NCBI GenBank assembly: GCA_019400425.1
Contig: JAFREE010000008.1
Coordinates: 124,001-188,000, forward strand
DNA: 64,000 bases
DNA from: Hymenochaete sp. R1
Taxonomy: Eukaryota; Basidiomycota; Agaricomycetes; Hymenochaetales; Hymenochaetaceae
Reading direction: 5' to 3'
The first letter of the stretch is position 1. Each line of letters begins with the position of its first letter. Below are positions 33,672 through 43,532 of this stretch, piece after piece. Below the pieces are notes generated by a model that searched no databases, was not told where the DNA came from, and saw nothing but the letters and a program-made list of their open reading frames with translations. The position numbers and the translations under genes were made by a program.

Positions 33672-36163
33672 TCACGCGACCAAAAACATGCAAGCCACGC
33701 CAAATGCCATCGCGGCGAACTGCCAAAGGTGAATCGTAATGCCGTCAGTCGACGCCCTGTTCTTTCATTCAAACACCATCAACAAATGCCCCGTACCTCG
33801 CGCAGCGCTTGTTTTACACCTTTGCTCTCTTGGAGGAGCCTAAGGTGAAGCCACATTTGAGCTGACGGCCGCTGACACAGCATAGAAGAATAAAAGGTGA
33901 GGACGTACGTGGGTAAGACGGCAACAGCACCGATATACATGAAGCCGCCCGCTACGAACGGAATCACCTGGAGGCACACCAATACATCGCATGGAAGCGA
34001 GTTGCGTCGAAAAGATAGGCACCAAAGGACGACCGATCGCCAGTCATCCCCCACACGACCGAAATTAACAAGATGGATGTTCAGTCTTTTCTTTCAATGC
34101 TCATGGTAACTCTATTCTCTAAAGCGACGCACCAGATCCGCAAGTTGCACACTCGTCCCAAGAAGGCCTTTTGCTTCTTGCCTCACCGCTGCAGACAAGT
34201 CTAACGAAGAAGGATCGGAATCTCCAGCACCGCTCGAAGCCGAAATATTGTGAATTAGGATGCCCATGAACGTGCTTCGGTTCCATAGTCCGAATACGAC
34301 CAGATACCGGTGCGAAGCATTCGAAATGCAAATGCATTTTTATTTGACAAAGTTTGGCACGAGTGAGTTTTGGTTCAGTTGGCGGTGTTAAAGGAGGTCT
34401 TATTAGTTCGAAACACAAGGGGGAGAGCATTAGATTCTCACCCAATCTGTACGAGCAGAGAAACAACGCCATAAAAGAAAAAAAAAAGTTTATCAAAGGT
34501 GTGTCTAATGGAGAGCACTGAAGGGACGAGCAAAAGAAACCATGACAACATACAAAGGCGCCAACGGCAGTGATGTACTGGCTCTGCATCGCCTGACGTT
34601 TTGAAAACCCTGACCGGACAAGGATAGAATAGTCGGCTATCTCGTGTGGAATTTCATGAGCGAAACAGGCGAGGGTGGTAGTCGCTCCGATGAGCGGCGA
34701 AGAGTAGAACGAGGCAGCCATTCTGTACGGACGTCAAGAGTCGTCCATGGCAATGGACAAAATTGAATTGCGGGAGATATAGATCGTATGGACGTCGTTG
34801 CAGTGAGAACGCACAAAGCCCAATGCGTTAGACACGGGTAAGTCGAAGGTACAAGCCATTCCCAATAGTCGTTGTTCAATTTGAAGACCAACGACGAACG
34901 TGCGGGATCGAAGCCATTCGATGAATGCGAAAGCAAGGAAGAAGGTAAGAAGGCATTCAATCTATATTTTCGCCGATGAAGAAAAGACGCGAAACGCACG
35001 CTAATCCATCAGTGCTGGAAAAGACGTTGAGGCTCAGTACGGGATAGATACGCCGCTGAAAGGATAAACTCACATATTGTGCACAAAATCTCCAAAAAGA
35101 TTCAAATACGCCGAGAGTTTGGATGGTCCCTTCGGCTTTTCTCCCTCAGTGACTGCTTTTGCATGGTCATTTGCGTCAGGGCTCTTCGATCTCTCCGATC
35201 GAGAGCGAAGCCCATCTGAGTTAGAGTTTGAGAGGGCAGTACTCGACGCGCTGTCGGTAATTGGCTCATGAGAATGTGAGTGTGAATGGCCATGTTCACC
35301 GTCATCGCCTCCGAGCACTCGTAGGGTTTTTTCCATGACGAAGAAGGAAGCGAAACCAATGAAGATACCCAGACTTCGAGCGAATTCATTTATGCATATC
35401 GGAGGTCTGGTCAACTGAACTCACCCAACTAAGATGTTCCGTTTCTCTTCCACCATTACGAAGTGCGCACCACTTTCTTGATGTTCACCCATGAATGAAT
35501 GAGGAACAAGGTGTAAGAAAACATCCGATAATAATCCACCAGTCTGTACAAGGTAGTCAGCGTCATCCTTAAAGAAATGAAAAAAACGCACTGCGAAAGC
35601 TGTCATCGTATTTAGGGTGTCGGGATGGATTTGGGACGGAATGACAGCCAGAATAAAGTTAGGTACCCTAAAACCCCAGTGAGCTTCCTTCAAGAGAATC
35701 CAGATGCTACATACGAGCTGATGTAGAATGTCCCGAGTACTTTAAAGTATTATTTTAGCCTATGTATCTCCTCAAGCATATACATTTACTCACCCGCATT
35801 CCACCCCGCACTACTAAATGGAAACAAGACATTAAACACCTTTCGCATCACCGGCGACTCTCCAGCTTCTATATCCTCCTTGAGGGCACCGAGATTTTGA
35901 ACAGCCTCGCATTTCTGTAAGTCTGCAATCTGCTCAAGCATATCAAACGCGTCCATGGTTTATTAATTCCGATATCATGGTGTCAATAGACAAGTCGGTA
36001 AAAATCCACGTGATGGTGACATGGACGAAAGGGTGGAAGCACGTACCATTATGGGACCATGACCAAGAACGTCTTCAGTCTTCGCGTGAGTAAAAGTAAA
36101 GCATACAGCGAGACAGAGAGTAACTAGATAGGCTCGACGGCGAGAAAGATTGAGAAAAGACAT
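33672..36163 (-). CDS. ZIP-family zinc transporter, KE4/ZIP7 (IAR1) type
   Basis: Predicted ER/Golgi zinc exporter to the cytosol. The ATG at 36163 gives a signal-like N-terminus (YLVTLCLAVCFTFTHA). Supported exons include 36163-36047, 35929-35794 (acceptor uncertain) and 35739-35715, then a series down to 33672. Landmarks: FYISSVPNFILAVIP, ATGGLLSDVFLHLVPHSF, LGIFIGFASFFVMEK, a His-rich loop (HGHSHSHSH), LNLFGDFVHN, ITDGLA, LACFAHEIPHEIADYSILVRSGFSK, LLGTSVQLADL, VIPFVAGGFMYIG, FAAMAFGVACMFLVA. HN..DG and HEIPHE are the metal-binding motifs of transmembrane helices 4 and 5. A 15-nt microexon (35014-35000) encodes most of the first motif. At least ten exons; I traced no frame break. Confidence 0.9.
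35000..35014 (-). other. 15-nt microexon of the ZIP transporter
   Basis: CACTGATGGATTAGC flanked by TTCCAG and GTGCGT. Joined to the upstream exon ending GTGCACAATAT and the downstream exon starting AATGGCTGCC it reads VHNITDGLAMAAS, restoring the conserved ZIP helix-4 metal motif. Skipping it leaves the frame open but deletes five residues of the transport site. Confidence 0.8.
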
Positions 36164-36451
36164 GGGAGGATGTGAGCAAGCGCGCTCAACGTCAGAGTCG
36201 ACCGGCGTATACCATGATGCGTGGGAGAAGTTGCGCGCGCGCCTCACGTAATTTCCGGAGCGTACTAGTAAAAGCGCGTCTCGACTCCGAGTCGAGCTCA
36301 AAAAATCTCATCACTTTCTATTTCGACTGTCTTGTCCGAGTCTTTAAGCAGACGACCAAAAGCCATCCTCACGCCAGCCAGATTTACCTGAAACATAGAC
36401 ATACTTATTTTAAGGTTGTTAGCTGATCATCCCTTCAGCCAAGAACCTACG

Positions 36452-37317
36452 ATGGCATCTGAAACGTATCCCACTGATGCTCAAAAAAAAGTAATAGAGG
36501 TAGCTGAAGAACTGATGGTCAAGACGATGGCAAGGTACGACGTATCTCACGATGCATATCACGGTCAGTTTACAAATGATCTACCTACAATATGAGCTTT
36601 GAGCCTAAAACACTCTATTTGACTTACATCAGTCCGTCGCGTCAGAAAAACGGCTCTCGCGATCGCGAGTTCACTACCTCGACAACCCAATATGCTTGTC
36701 ATCGAAATAGCAGCCATTCTGCACGATGTTCTTGACAAGAAATACGTCTCTGCAGACGAGGCAGCAAATCATACCACATTCCTCTCCCCTTTCTTTACAG
36801 AGGTTGCAGCACATATCGACTTGCTAAAAGACGGTTCGGCAGAATTAATTATAAAAATCATCGAAAATGTATCGTGGACGACCGAAAAGCGCCTGCGAGC
36901 GGATGGAAAGTGGACGAAGTGGCATGAAACTTGCGCTGAGCTGCACTGTGTTCAGGACGCAGATAGGCTTGACGCAATAGGTGCTATCGGTCAGAAGTCT
37001 CTGGGTAAAAAGTTTCGCATAACTCAGAGCTAATTAAAATCATACAGGTGTGATGAGATGTTCGGCCTTCAGTTGTGCCACTAATCGACCACTCTGCGCT
37101 GATCTACAAGATCCTTCCTATAACGAGACTTCCGTTGCCCATTTCCACGACAAGCTCCTGCACATCAAGGACCACTTAAAGACGGATATGGGAAAGGAAC
37201 TAGGAATAAAACGTCATGAACTGGTGAGGACCACCTTTTGTTTATAATGAAGATGAACTCGTTGAACATGGTCAGATGGTGCGTTTCCTCGATGCATTGA
37301 AAAATGAAATGATGTGA
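36452..37317 (+). CDS. HD-domain phosphohydrolase
   Basis: Metal-dependent HD-superfamily hydrolase of the short YedJ-like type. Exons 36452-36563, 36633-36989, 37048-37223 and 37276-37317 give 228 residues. The first His lies in SHDAYHVRRVRKTALAIA (formed across intron 1), the HD doublet in IEIAAILHDVLDKKY, and the distal Asp in ELHCVQDADRLDAIGAIGVMR, the signature order H..HD..D. HFHDKLLHIKDHLKT follows, as in other family members. Substrate unknown. Divergent to the ZIP gene (288 bp between ATGs) and convergent with the RFC gene, 19 bp from its stop. Confidence 0.87.
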
Positions 37318-37335
37318 AACGGAGAAAAGAATGAA

Positions 37336-38884
37336 TCAGAAATCGTCGTCCATATCGAAATTATAAACAAAATGCTGGGAAAAGATCAATTGCGAGCTGT
37401 GAACAGTATTTTGGCTACGTACTTTGTAAATGCTCATGACTTTGATGACCCACGCTTCGAGGTGAAATATTTTCTTGTTTCCTTGCTTCATTCGCCATTC
37501 CTGCGAATTTGAGTTTGCATTAATAAAAACTCGCGTGCACATAAGCGATGAAAATCTAACATATATGGCAGCCCAGTGCATTATATCTGCTTTGATTGCA
37601 TCGTCGACCTTCTCTACCACCCTATCCGCGACGGTCTAGAGAGCTAAATTTAAGCATGTCTTACGGAAAACAGTCATGACTCACCTTCAGTATAACAGTT
37701 GCTGGTATACAGTGACTTAGAAGCTCATAGAACATCGATCGAACTTCCATTATTTTCGCAGGTGTCTGTTCCTGAACAATGAGATTTGCGACCTTGTGAC
37801 AATACGTCTCCCAGTCTGGCTTAGCGATCGCCAGTGGCCCAGACAAGTCTGGCCTGCACAGTGATCATTAGGGAGTCCCAATCAATAGATATCATTACAA
37901 TTCTCACGTTTGCATTCTAAGCGCTTCTAATATTAACAGCGCTTTCCTGAGATTGCCTCCAGCATCCTCGGCGATTTCGCGAGACGCTTCCGGAGGTAAG
38001 TCGAATTTCTCCTTCCTTGAAACAAATTCGAGACATTTTTTGATTTCTTCACCGCTCGGAGAAGCTATCCGCATGAGGAGACAGCGGCTTCGGATCGGGG
38101 CGATGAGCTTGGAGGTGCTGTTCGCGCAAAGAATGATGCGTAAGTTTGCCATATATTTCTCCATAGTTCGCCGCAATGCAGCCTGAGCATCCCGAGTCAA
38201 GGAATCTGCCTCATTGATGACAACGACTTTGAAGACCATGTAAGATAGAGGCTATTACGGCGGTGAACGTGGCTCTGACCTTTGAACCTATGTCTCGCAT
38301 TTAAGTCGACCTGCTGGGTTTGGGCAATTTCCTTCAGGATATCCTGGATTACAACACGATCGTATATCCCAACGTCACTGATAGAAAGATTCAGGCACAA
38401 GTCTTTTCGAAACAAATTTGGTCTTTACCTCGGTGTAATTTCAATGTGGAAGTTGCTCTGAACAATGTTGACGTCAAGTTTCCTTCTTGATGGCGTCAAA
38501 AAAACGCGTTGGTCAATTTTTATCTTCATTAATTGAATGGTAAACGTTATGGAGCAGTCAGGTAAGGCCCATAATACTCGCTTTCTCAACGTGACTGCCG
38601 AACAATTGCCTCAGGGTACACGCGATTCGAGTCTTCTTTCCGGCCCCGCTCGGTCCATAAAAAAGCATATGCGGAAAATCACCGCTCGCAGACTATGTAA
38701 AATTCAGTACCCATCTTTTCAGACTTTCAATGTAATCACGCACCAACGACTTGAGCCGTGCGGATAGCCCGTCATGGTAGTGCAGCTCGTCGAGCGTGTG
38801 TGGACGATACTAAAGGCGAAATTAGAAGTGAAAAGGAAGACAGACAATGGACTTAGTAAGTACCTTATCTACCCAAAGTGTCAT
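37336..38884 (-). CDS. rfc5: Replication factor C small subunit (yeast Rfc5 / human RFC3 type)
   Basis: AAA+ clamp-loader subunit that opens PCNA. Start at ATG 38884 (MTLWVDK, a 21-nt first exon). Landmarks: YRPHTLDELHYHDGLSARLK, GDFPHMLFYGPSGAGKKTR (Walker A), NFHIEITPSDVG, DRVVIQDILKEIAQTQQ, VVVINEADSLTRDAQAALRR, the SRC arginine-finger motif in LIAPIRSRCLLMRI, GGNLRKALLILEALR, and a C-terminal collar ending YKHFVYNFDMDDDF. The NEAD Walker-B-like box and TPSD segment favour the Rfc5/human RFC3 group. One intron (38581-38524) uses a GC donor. About 350 residues. The stop is 19 bp from that of the HD gene. Confidence 0.93.
38524..38581 (-). other. GC-AG intron in the RFC gene
   Basis: The exon ends GTTGAGAAA, the next starts ATAAAAATTGACC, giving GSHVEK then IKIDQRVFLTP. 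The only in-frame donor is GCGAGT; the nearby GT (GTATTA) gives a frame with an immediate stop. 58 bases, acceptor TGAAG. Confidence 0.75.
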
Positions 38885-39379
38885 ATTGAGTTAAAGTTGT
38901 GAAGGGCGTGGCGAGAGGGGAAATAGTCAACGAGCGGGTGTTCACAGATGAAGTCAGAGTAGAGTGCCTTCGAACGACGAACGGCGGCACGGACTGTGAC
39001 AACTGTGTAACGCAAACGCGTGACGTTACGCGTTTCTTTCTGTCACGGTTTACCTCAGTCGCAGGCACCTTCAAAAAATTTCTTTCAACTTATATCTTTA
39101 AACCGCGTCTCATCTCTCGACTTCATTCTCTTACTTGCACATTGTATTGCTTCAACTTCATCTTTCTCGTCGCTAAATCTAACTGATACTCCATTTACGC
39201 AGACGACTACTACACGAATCAAAAAAACTCATCATATGATACAAACCTTCCACAGGAAGACAGGTCTTGGTCCTTGTTTCAATGATCATACATTTCATCA
39301 TTTAGGCATTCTCTACCTCTCAACAGAATCAAGCATCGATAAGTTCAGACATTCACTCGGTTGGAATCATGGGGGAAAA
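38885..39379. other. Intergenic region between RFC and the right arm
   Basis: About 500 bp from the RFC start to the inner edge of the right arm. A long plus-strand ORF crosses it into the arm (39020-39565) but has no protein-like features and is antisense to the peptide 3' region. Likely RFC promoter DNA. Confidence 0.4.
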
Positions 39380-39561
39380 AACTATTTCGATCATTCATCA
39401 TTTCAAAAGTCTATGCAAAAATCATTTCCGAAGCTAACAACCTCTCTAGCATCTCCAACATTAAAAGCGACGTGGGCAACGCAGGGGCTTGTACTGGTGT
39501 ATATACTGAAGCCAGATGTTAAACGTGCTTCGTCAATAACTGTCACGACAACTCACATGGC

Positions 39562-39702
39562 TTAGCAAGTTCCGCAGATGCCGTGTTCCACAAGGCCACA
39601 GTCGGAGTTCGGGGTAGGGCAGTCGGGGTATCCTGGTTGGGACGCTGCGACATAGCCAACGACAACGGTGAGAGCGACGAAGACAGCAGAGAAGACACGC
39701 AT
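39562..39702 (-). CDS. Small secreted four-cysteine peptide, candidate RiPP precursor (right copy)
   Basis: 46 residues, with a 20-residue signal peptide identical to the left copy and Cys at 28, 35, 43 and 46. It differs from the left copy only at residue 27 (Asp for Asn) and 40 (His for Ala), both in the mature part. The promoter, including TATAAAA at 39834-39828, the 5' leader and the GTGAGT downstream of the stop are conserved. Function unknown; see the left copy. Confidence 0.75.
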   Translation of the reverse strand: MRVFSAVFVALTVVVGYVAASQPGYPDCPTPNSDCGLVEHGICGTC

Positions 39703-40675
39703 GGTGATAATGAGGTTTGGTTTGAGTTGTAGGGGTTTAGAGACGGAGAACGTTCAAAGAGGCAGCTGCTGTTGTAGACTGTCGAAGACTTCGAATGATG
39801 AGGTTCAATTTCAAATTACAGAGCTGCTTTTATAGGCTTCCAGACCTCCATCCGAGTCTCTTGTGCAGATCTCGTGTGCACCCCGTTTGCGCTTTCTTTT
39901 TCGGAAGGCTTGATGGATTTGGTGAATCAGAGCGAAACAGATAGTCGACGGTCGGTTGGATCGGCTAACGAGTATGTTTTATGTTTTCCGACAGAGCAAA
40001 AAATAGCCTACAAAGATCAGTCCGCCGGATCACTCCTCGTGTTGATGGAGAAGTTTCTTCTACTTTCGCGGCCCCACAGTTATCAAAAGTGGGTAGTTTT
40101 CTTACTTTCCCTCCCTTCGGCTGATACAGGCTGAAGGGAAAAGAGAGACACGAGTTGGACTCCTGTCGGATGTGAACCTGGTGCGATAGTGCATCACAGG
40201 AGTGGCCAGCTGCGCGGCCTTCGAGAACGGAGAAAGTACACCGTTCATAGACTCATACAAGGCGAACCTGAGTGTGAGGGGAGCGAGAGGAGGCTGCCAG
40301 AATGCAGGATGATTGGCATGTTGCATTAGTGCCTTTATCTGAGTAGCAGAACAACCAAGAATTCAGCAGTAAACGAACCTTGCTGCCACAAGACACATGT
40401 ATATCGGTCAGGCTCGGATGTGCCCAACTAGCATTCATATCGATTGATGCTTCGCTGGGTCCTCGAAGGACTCGAGATTGAAGAACTTCAAGAAGCGCGA
40501 ACAAGAAAACGAAACACCCTTGAGTGAAGCAATAACGTAATCTGGTATTCCCACGCTGATAAACAAACACTCCAACTGGAAGTCCCAGAAGGAGTCGTCT
40601 TTCTCTGCTCTCGGCTTCGACGTTCATCAAATATAACTTTTCATTCATAACTGCTGCAAAGACTGTTTCTAGAAT
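39703..40675. promoter_or_regulatory. Shared region between right peptide gene and right LYR gene
   Basis: About 970 bp. The part next to the peptide matches the left arm closely. The rest contains minus-strand ORFs (40102-40326 and 40253-40648) whose left-arm counterparts are interrupted, for example a stop where the right copy reads PAFWQPPLAPLTLR. Probably divergent promoter plus remnant sequence. Confidence 0.45.
39828..39834 (-). promoter_or_regulatory. TATA box of the four-Cys peptide gene (right)
   Basis: TATAAAA on the minus strand, 132 bases upstream of the ATG at 39702, in the same CCTATAAAAGCAGCTCTG context and at the same spacing as the left copy. Confidence 0.65.
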
Positions 40676-41139
40676 ATGATATCTATCTCAAGTCGTCTTA
40701 GGGCCATTTCACTATACAAAGAACTTCATAGGCTTGGGCGCGACTACCCGGATCCCTCGTGAGCTTGAGAACCTTTCCTGCACCAGATCGAGGCCTTACG
40801 CTCGTTTTCAAGTTACAACTTTCATAGAAAGTTACGCAAAATGTACGAAAGTACGTGATATGCCACATCTCTAAAAGATTGCATACGCATGCATTGCGAC
40901 CGTCAAGAAAATAGGACTTTGACAGACCCAGAGGATATCGAGAAAGCGTTCCAGCTCGGAGTTTACATCCGTGATGGTCAGTCCACTTCCATCTGTTTCT
41001 CGCAATCCGTGAACTCATCTCCTACCTTACTATTCAAGAGACTCTCGCTCTCATAAAACTAAGCAAATATAGACATCTCAAACGTTCTTATCCGGGAAAT
41101 CCTCCATTTTCGATGGAACACAGTAATCCACCGACTTAA
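40676..41139 (+). CDS. LYR-motif protein, ETFRF1/LYRM5-like (right copy)
   Basis: Exons 40676-40758, 40813-40850, 40908-40976 and 41039-41139 give 96 residues, same structure as the left copy. SLYKELHRLGRDYP, YNFHRKLRKMYEKN, TLTDPEDIEKAF and LIKLSKYRHLKRSYP are kept; changes cluster at both ends (MISISS start, HSNPPT end). Likely a mitochondrial matrix factor acting on electron-transfer flavoprotein, by family. Both copies look functional, which is unusual for a factor normally present once. Confidence 0.86.
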
Positions 41140-41948
41140 CCGCCCATACCAAGTTACGATGTCTTGTCGCTAAGGGTCTTTGACATCAGCTAATGTGTAC
41201 GCATGGCTTTGAAAGCTTCTATGACATACGTTTATTGAAATCGATTATTGACAGAAATCCCAATGCATCCTCGCAAACAAACAATTCAAATAAGGCGTCA
41301 TCCTTTCCAATTATCCAGTGCTCGAGACTAAATCTGCATCTGAAAACTGCATGGTCTTTGGGTCTCGCGTCCATTGATCTGCAACACCTAGAAATCAGTC
41401 TGCTTCAGAGCTGGGCTCTCCGAAACGACGACGAAGCCTGCTTTAGGCAGAACCGCTTGTGCTATCTTCTAAAGAAAAACCTGTATCAGAAGTCGTTCCC
41501 TGTTGGACTCGTGGATGCCCCTTTCCTTGCAAAGAAAGGCCCGTCATTCATCTCTCTAATTGGGAAAAGTATCGCATGTCGGCCAACATACAAAAGAGTG
41601 TGCCATAATTCCGACACATCGGACAATATACCGATCAAATGCACCTCATCCCGATGTTTGATGAGAGCATCATTTACATGCCCATAGAACAAATCTGGCT
41701 TGCTTGAGGCAGGAGTTTCGTCATTCAAGCTCGTCGATGACTCCATATTATCGGACAAGAAATACCACCTAACTATGAGATAGAAGAACAGAATTCGGGG
41801 GGAGCATCAACTTCAAGCATCATTTCAGTGAACTTGGCTTGTTCTCAGGGCGCTATCACCTAGGATATACAGGGCTATGTATGGAACATTATTTGTCTCG
41901 TCTCTTTAACATGACATTCCCTCGTGTCTGTTTCAATCACATCTGCCG
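41140..41948. other. Degenerate conserved segment between right LYR and UstYa-b
   Basis: Counterpart of 7849-8581. It contains an uninterrupted minus-strand ORF (41758-41486, 90 residues) and an overlapping plus-strand ORF (41193-41687), neither recognised and neither conserved in frame on the left. Possibly a gene remnant. Confidence 0.35.
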
Positions 41949-42642
41949 TCAAGGCCCCGGCACGCTGTCCTTCACCCTCTCCCAATATTCCTGCCATCGC
42001 CCGTAGTTCGCATTTACCGTGTCATACACAACATTCCAATTTCTACACGTGTGTGTCACTCCAACCCCATCAGTTCCTTCAGGCTCAAGCGTAAGATCTG
42101 CCCCACAGAGGATCATCTGTCGAACATAATTCATGCAATGTTGTAAGTGTGGAATCGTAGCAACAGGATCGTCTGGATTATCGAGTGCTTTTCGCATTTT
42201 TTCGATGCAATGCAGTTGGTGGAACATGGATACGCAGAGGATGCGTCGTTCGGATCCAAGGCGGACAAAGCCAAAGCCTTCAGGGTAGACACGACTCCAG
42301 GCTTCTGCAGCGAAAGGACCATGCACAGGATATTCATCGGTGTTATTTTTGAATGTATAGTCGATGAGAGTGAGGGGTCGATCGAGAGGGAGGAGCTCGG
42401 GGAAATCGTTCCCAACGTAAGCTTGTGATCATTAAGCAACAATTTGGATATCAGGATAATTGAATGATACTTTACTTACAATATGTTTCGATTCTTTTAG
42501 AGTCCATGAAGGACCAGGCTCTTTTTATAATGATAGTGAGGTTGACAATGGAGAGCGACAGGAGGAGCGCGAGGTTTATAGTTGAACTGTTCTTCATGGG
42601 TGTCAAGATTGAAGATGCTGAATTATTCCGGTTTCTCCTCAT
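41949..42642 (-). CDS. UstYa-like DUF3328 oxidase 'b' (right copy)
   Basis: Exons 42642-42480 and 42421-41949 give 211 residues with the same intron position as the left copy. Membrane anchor NLALLLSLSIVNLTIII, then HQLHC and HLQHC motifs intact and MNYVRQMILCGADLTLEP. Ten residue differences from the left copy by my count, three of them in the first exon and none in the HxxHC motifs, so both are probably active. It diverges from UstYa-a at 42795. Confidence 0.92.
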
Positions 42643-42794
42643 TCTGCGATAGGCTTCCTCTAGACCAAAATGGCAATCCACAATAAATACTATTCGGAAT
42701 CAAAAAGTGCGAGATTCCCATGGTTAAGTATGTCCGTCCACTCACTGGCATGCAGGATGTAGCTGTCAAACACACTTCTCATGCTCTAACCACG

Positions 42795-43426
42795 ATGCCC
42801 GAAGGCCAACTCAACTTGAACAAATGGCTACTTGCACTAGCCTGCCTCACAGCAATCAACGTCTTCCTACCACTATTCATCCCCATGCCTTCATCTCTGC
42901 CTACAGCTAGTTATGCCGAGAAACGTACGAACATCTCATTTATACCTGCACAGAACTCGTTCTCACGATGACATTGATAGAAGCCGCCCAATCCCGAGAA
43001 TGGGAATTACAGCTTGATATGGTCTCTCTCACGGTCGAGGACTCGGTCAACTTTCAATTAGACACCCCACAAGGCGCTGCTCAATGGCACGCAGTTCAGC
43101 CGACGAATAAAGGGTACATTTCCATTCATAATGGAACGACAGACCAAAGATATCGTCTTTCGATGTTCCATGCCCTTGATTGCCTCGATACCATTCGAAG
43201 CGGTGTATTGCGGAGGAGAACTGACAGAGAAACACCGACATCGCCTGAAGTGCATCTCTGCCTCTGCTTGGATTATCTTCGGCAGACGATTCAGTGCCGA
43301 TCGGACATCCAGCTCGAGCAGGTCAGGAGCGAGTATGGTGGCAAATCGGTACAGCCGTTCATTACACATAGCAACTGTCGGGATTGGTCGAAGGTGTATG
43401 CCGAAATGGAGAACGTCGCGTCATGA
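42795..43426 (+). CDS. UstYa-like DUF3328 protein 'a' (right copy), degenerate HxxHC motifs
   Basis: Exons 42795-42924 and 42981-43426 give 191 residues. Anchor WLLALACLTAINVFLPLFIP. The first motif is HALDC as in the left copy. The second reads HLCLCLDYLRQ, two residues (Leu-Cys) longer than the left HLCLDYLRQ; this restores His...Cys spacing but still lacks the second His. The C-terminus differs (VYAEMENVAS). Loss of the same His in both copies predates the duplication and suggests a changed role. Confidence 0.87.
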
Positions 43427-43532
43427 AAGCGTGTGTTGGAACATCCGATCGGTACGATATTTTTGGTAATTAGCAACAAGTTGAATTAGAAAATAAAGAC
43501 TTGATGGGTAATGCAAACACAAAAAAATTCAT

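Noticed and set aside
39020..39565. Plus-strand 181-residue ORF
   Set aside because: Crosses the inner edge of the right arm and is antisense to the peptide gene's downstream region; composition is unlike a protein and the left arm has no equivalent.
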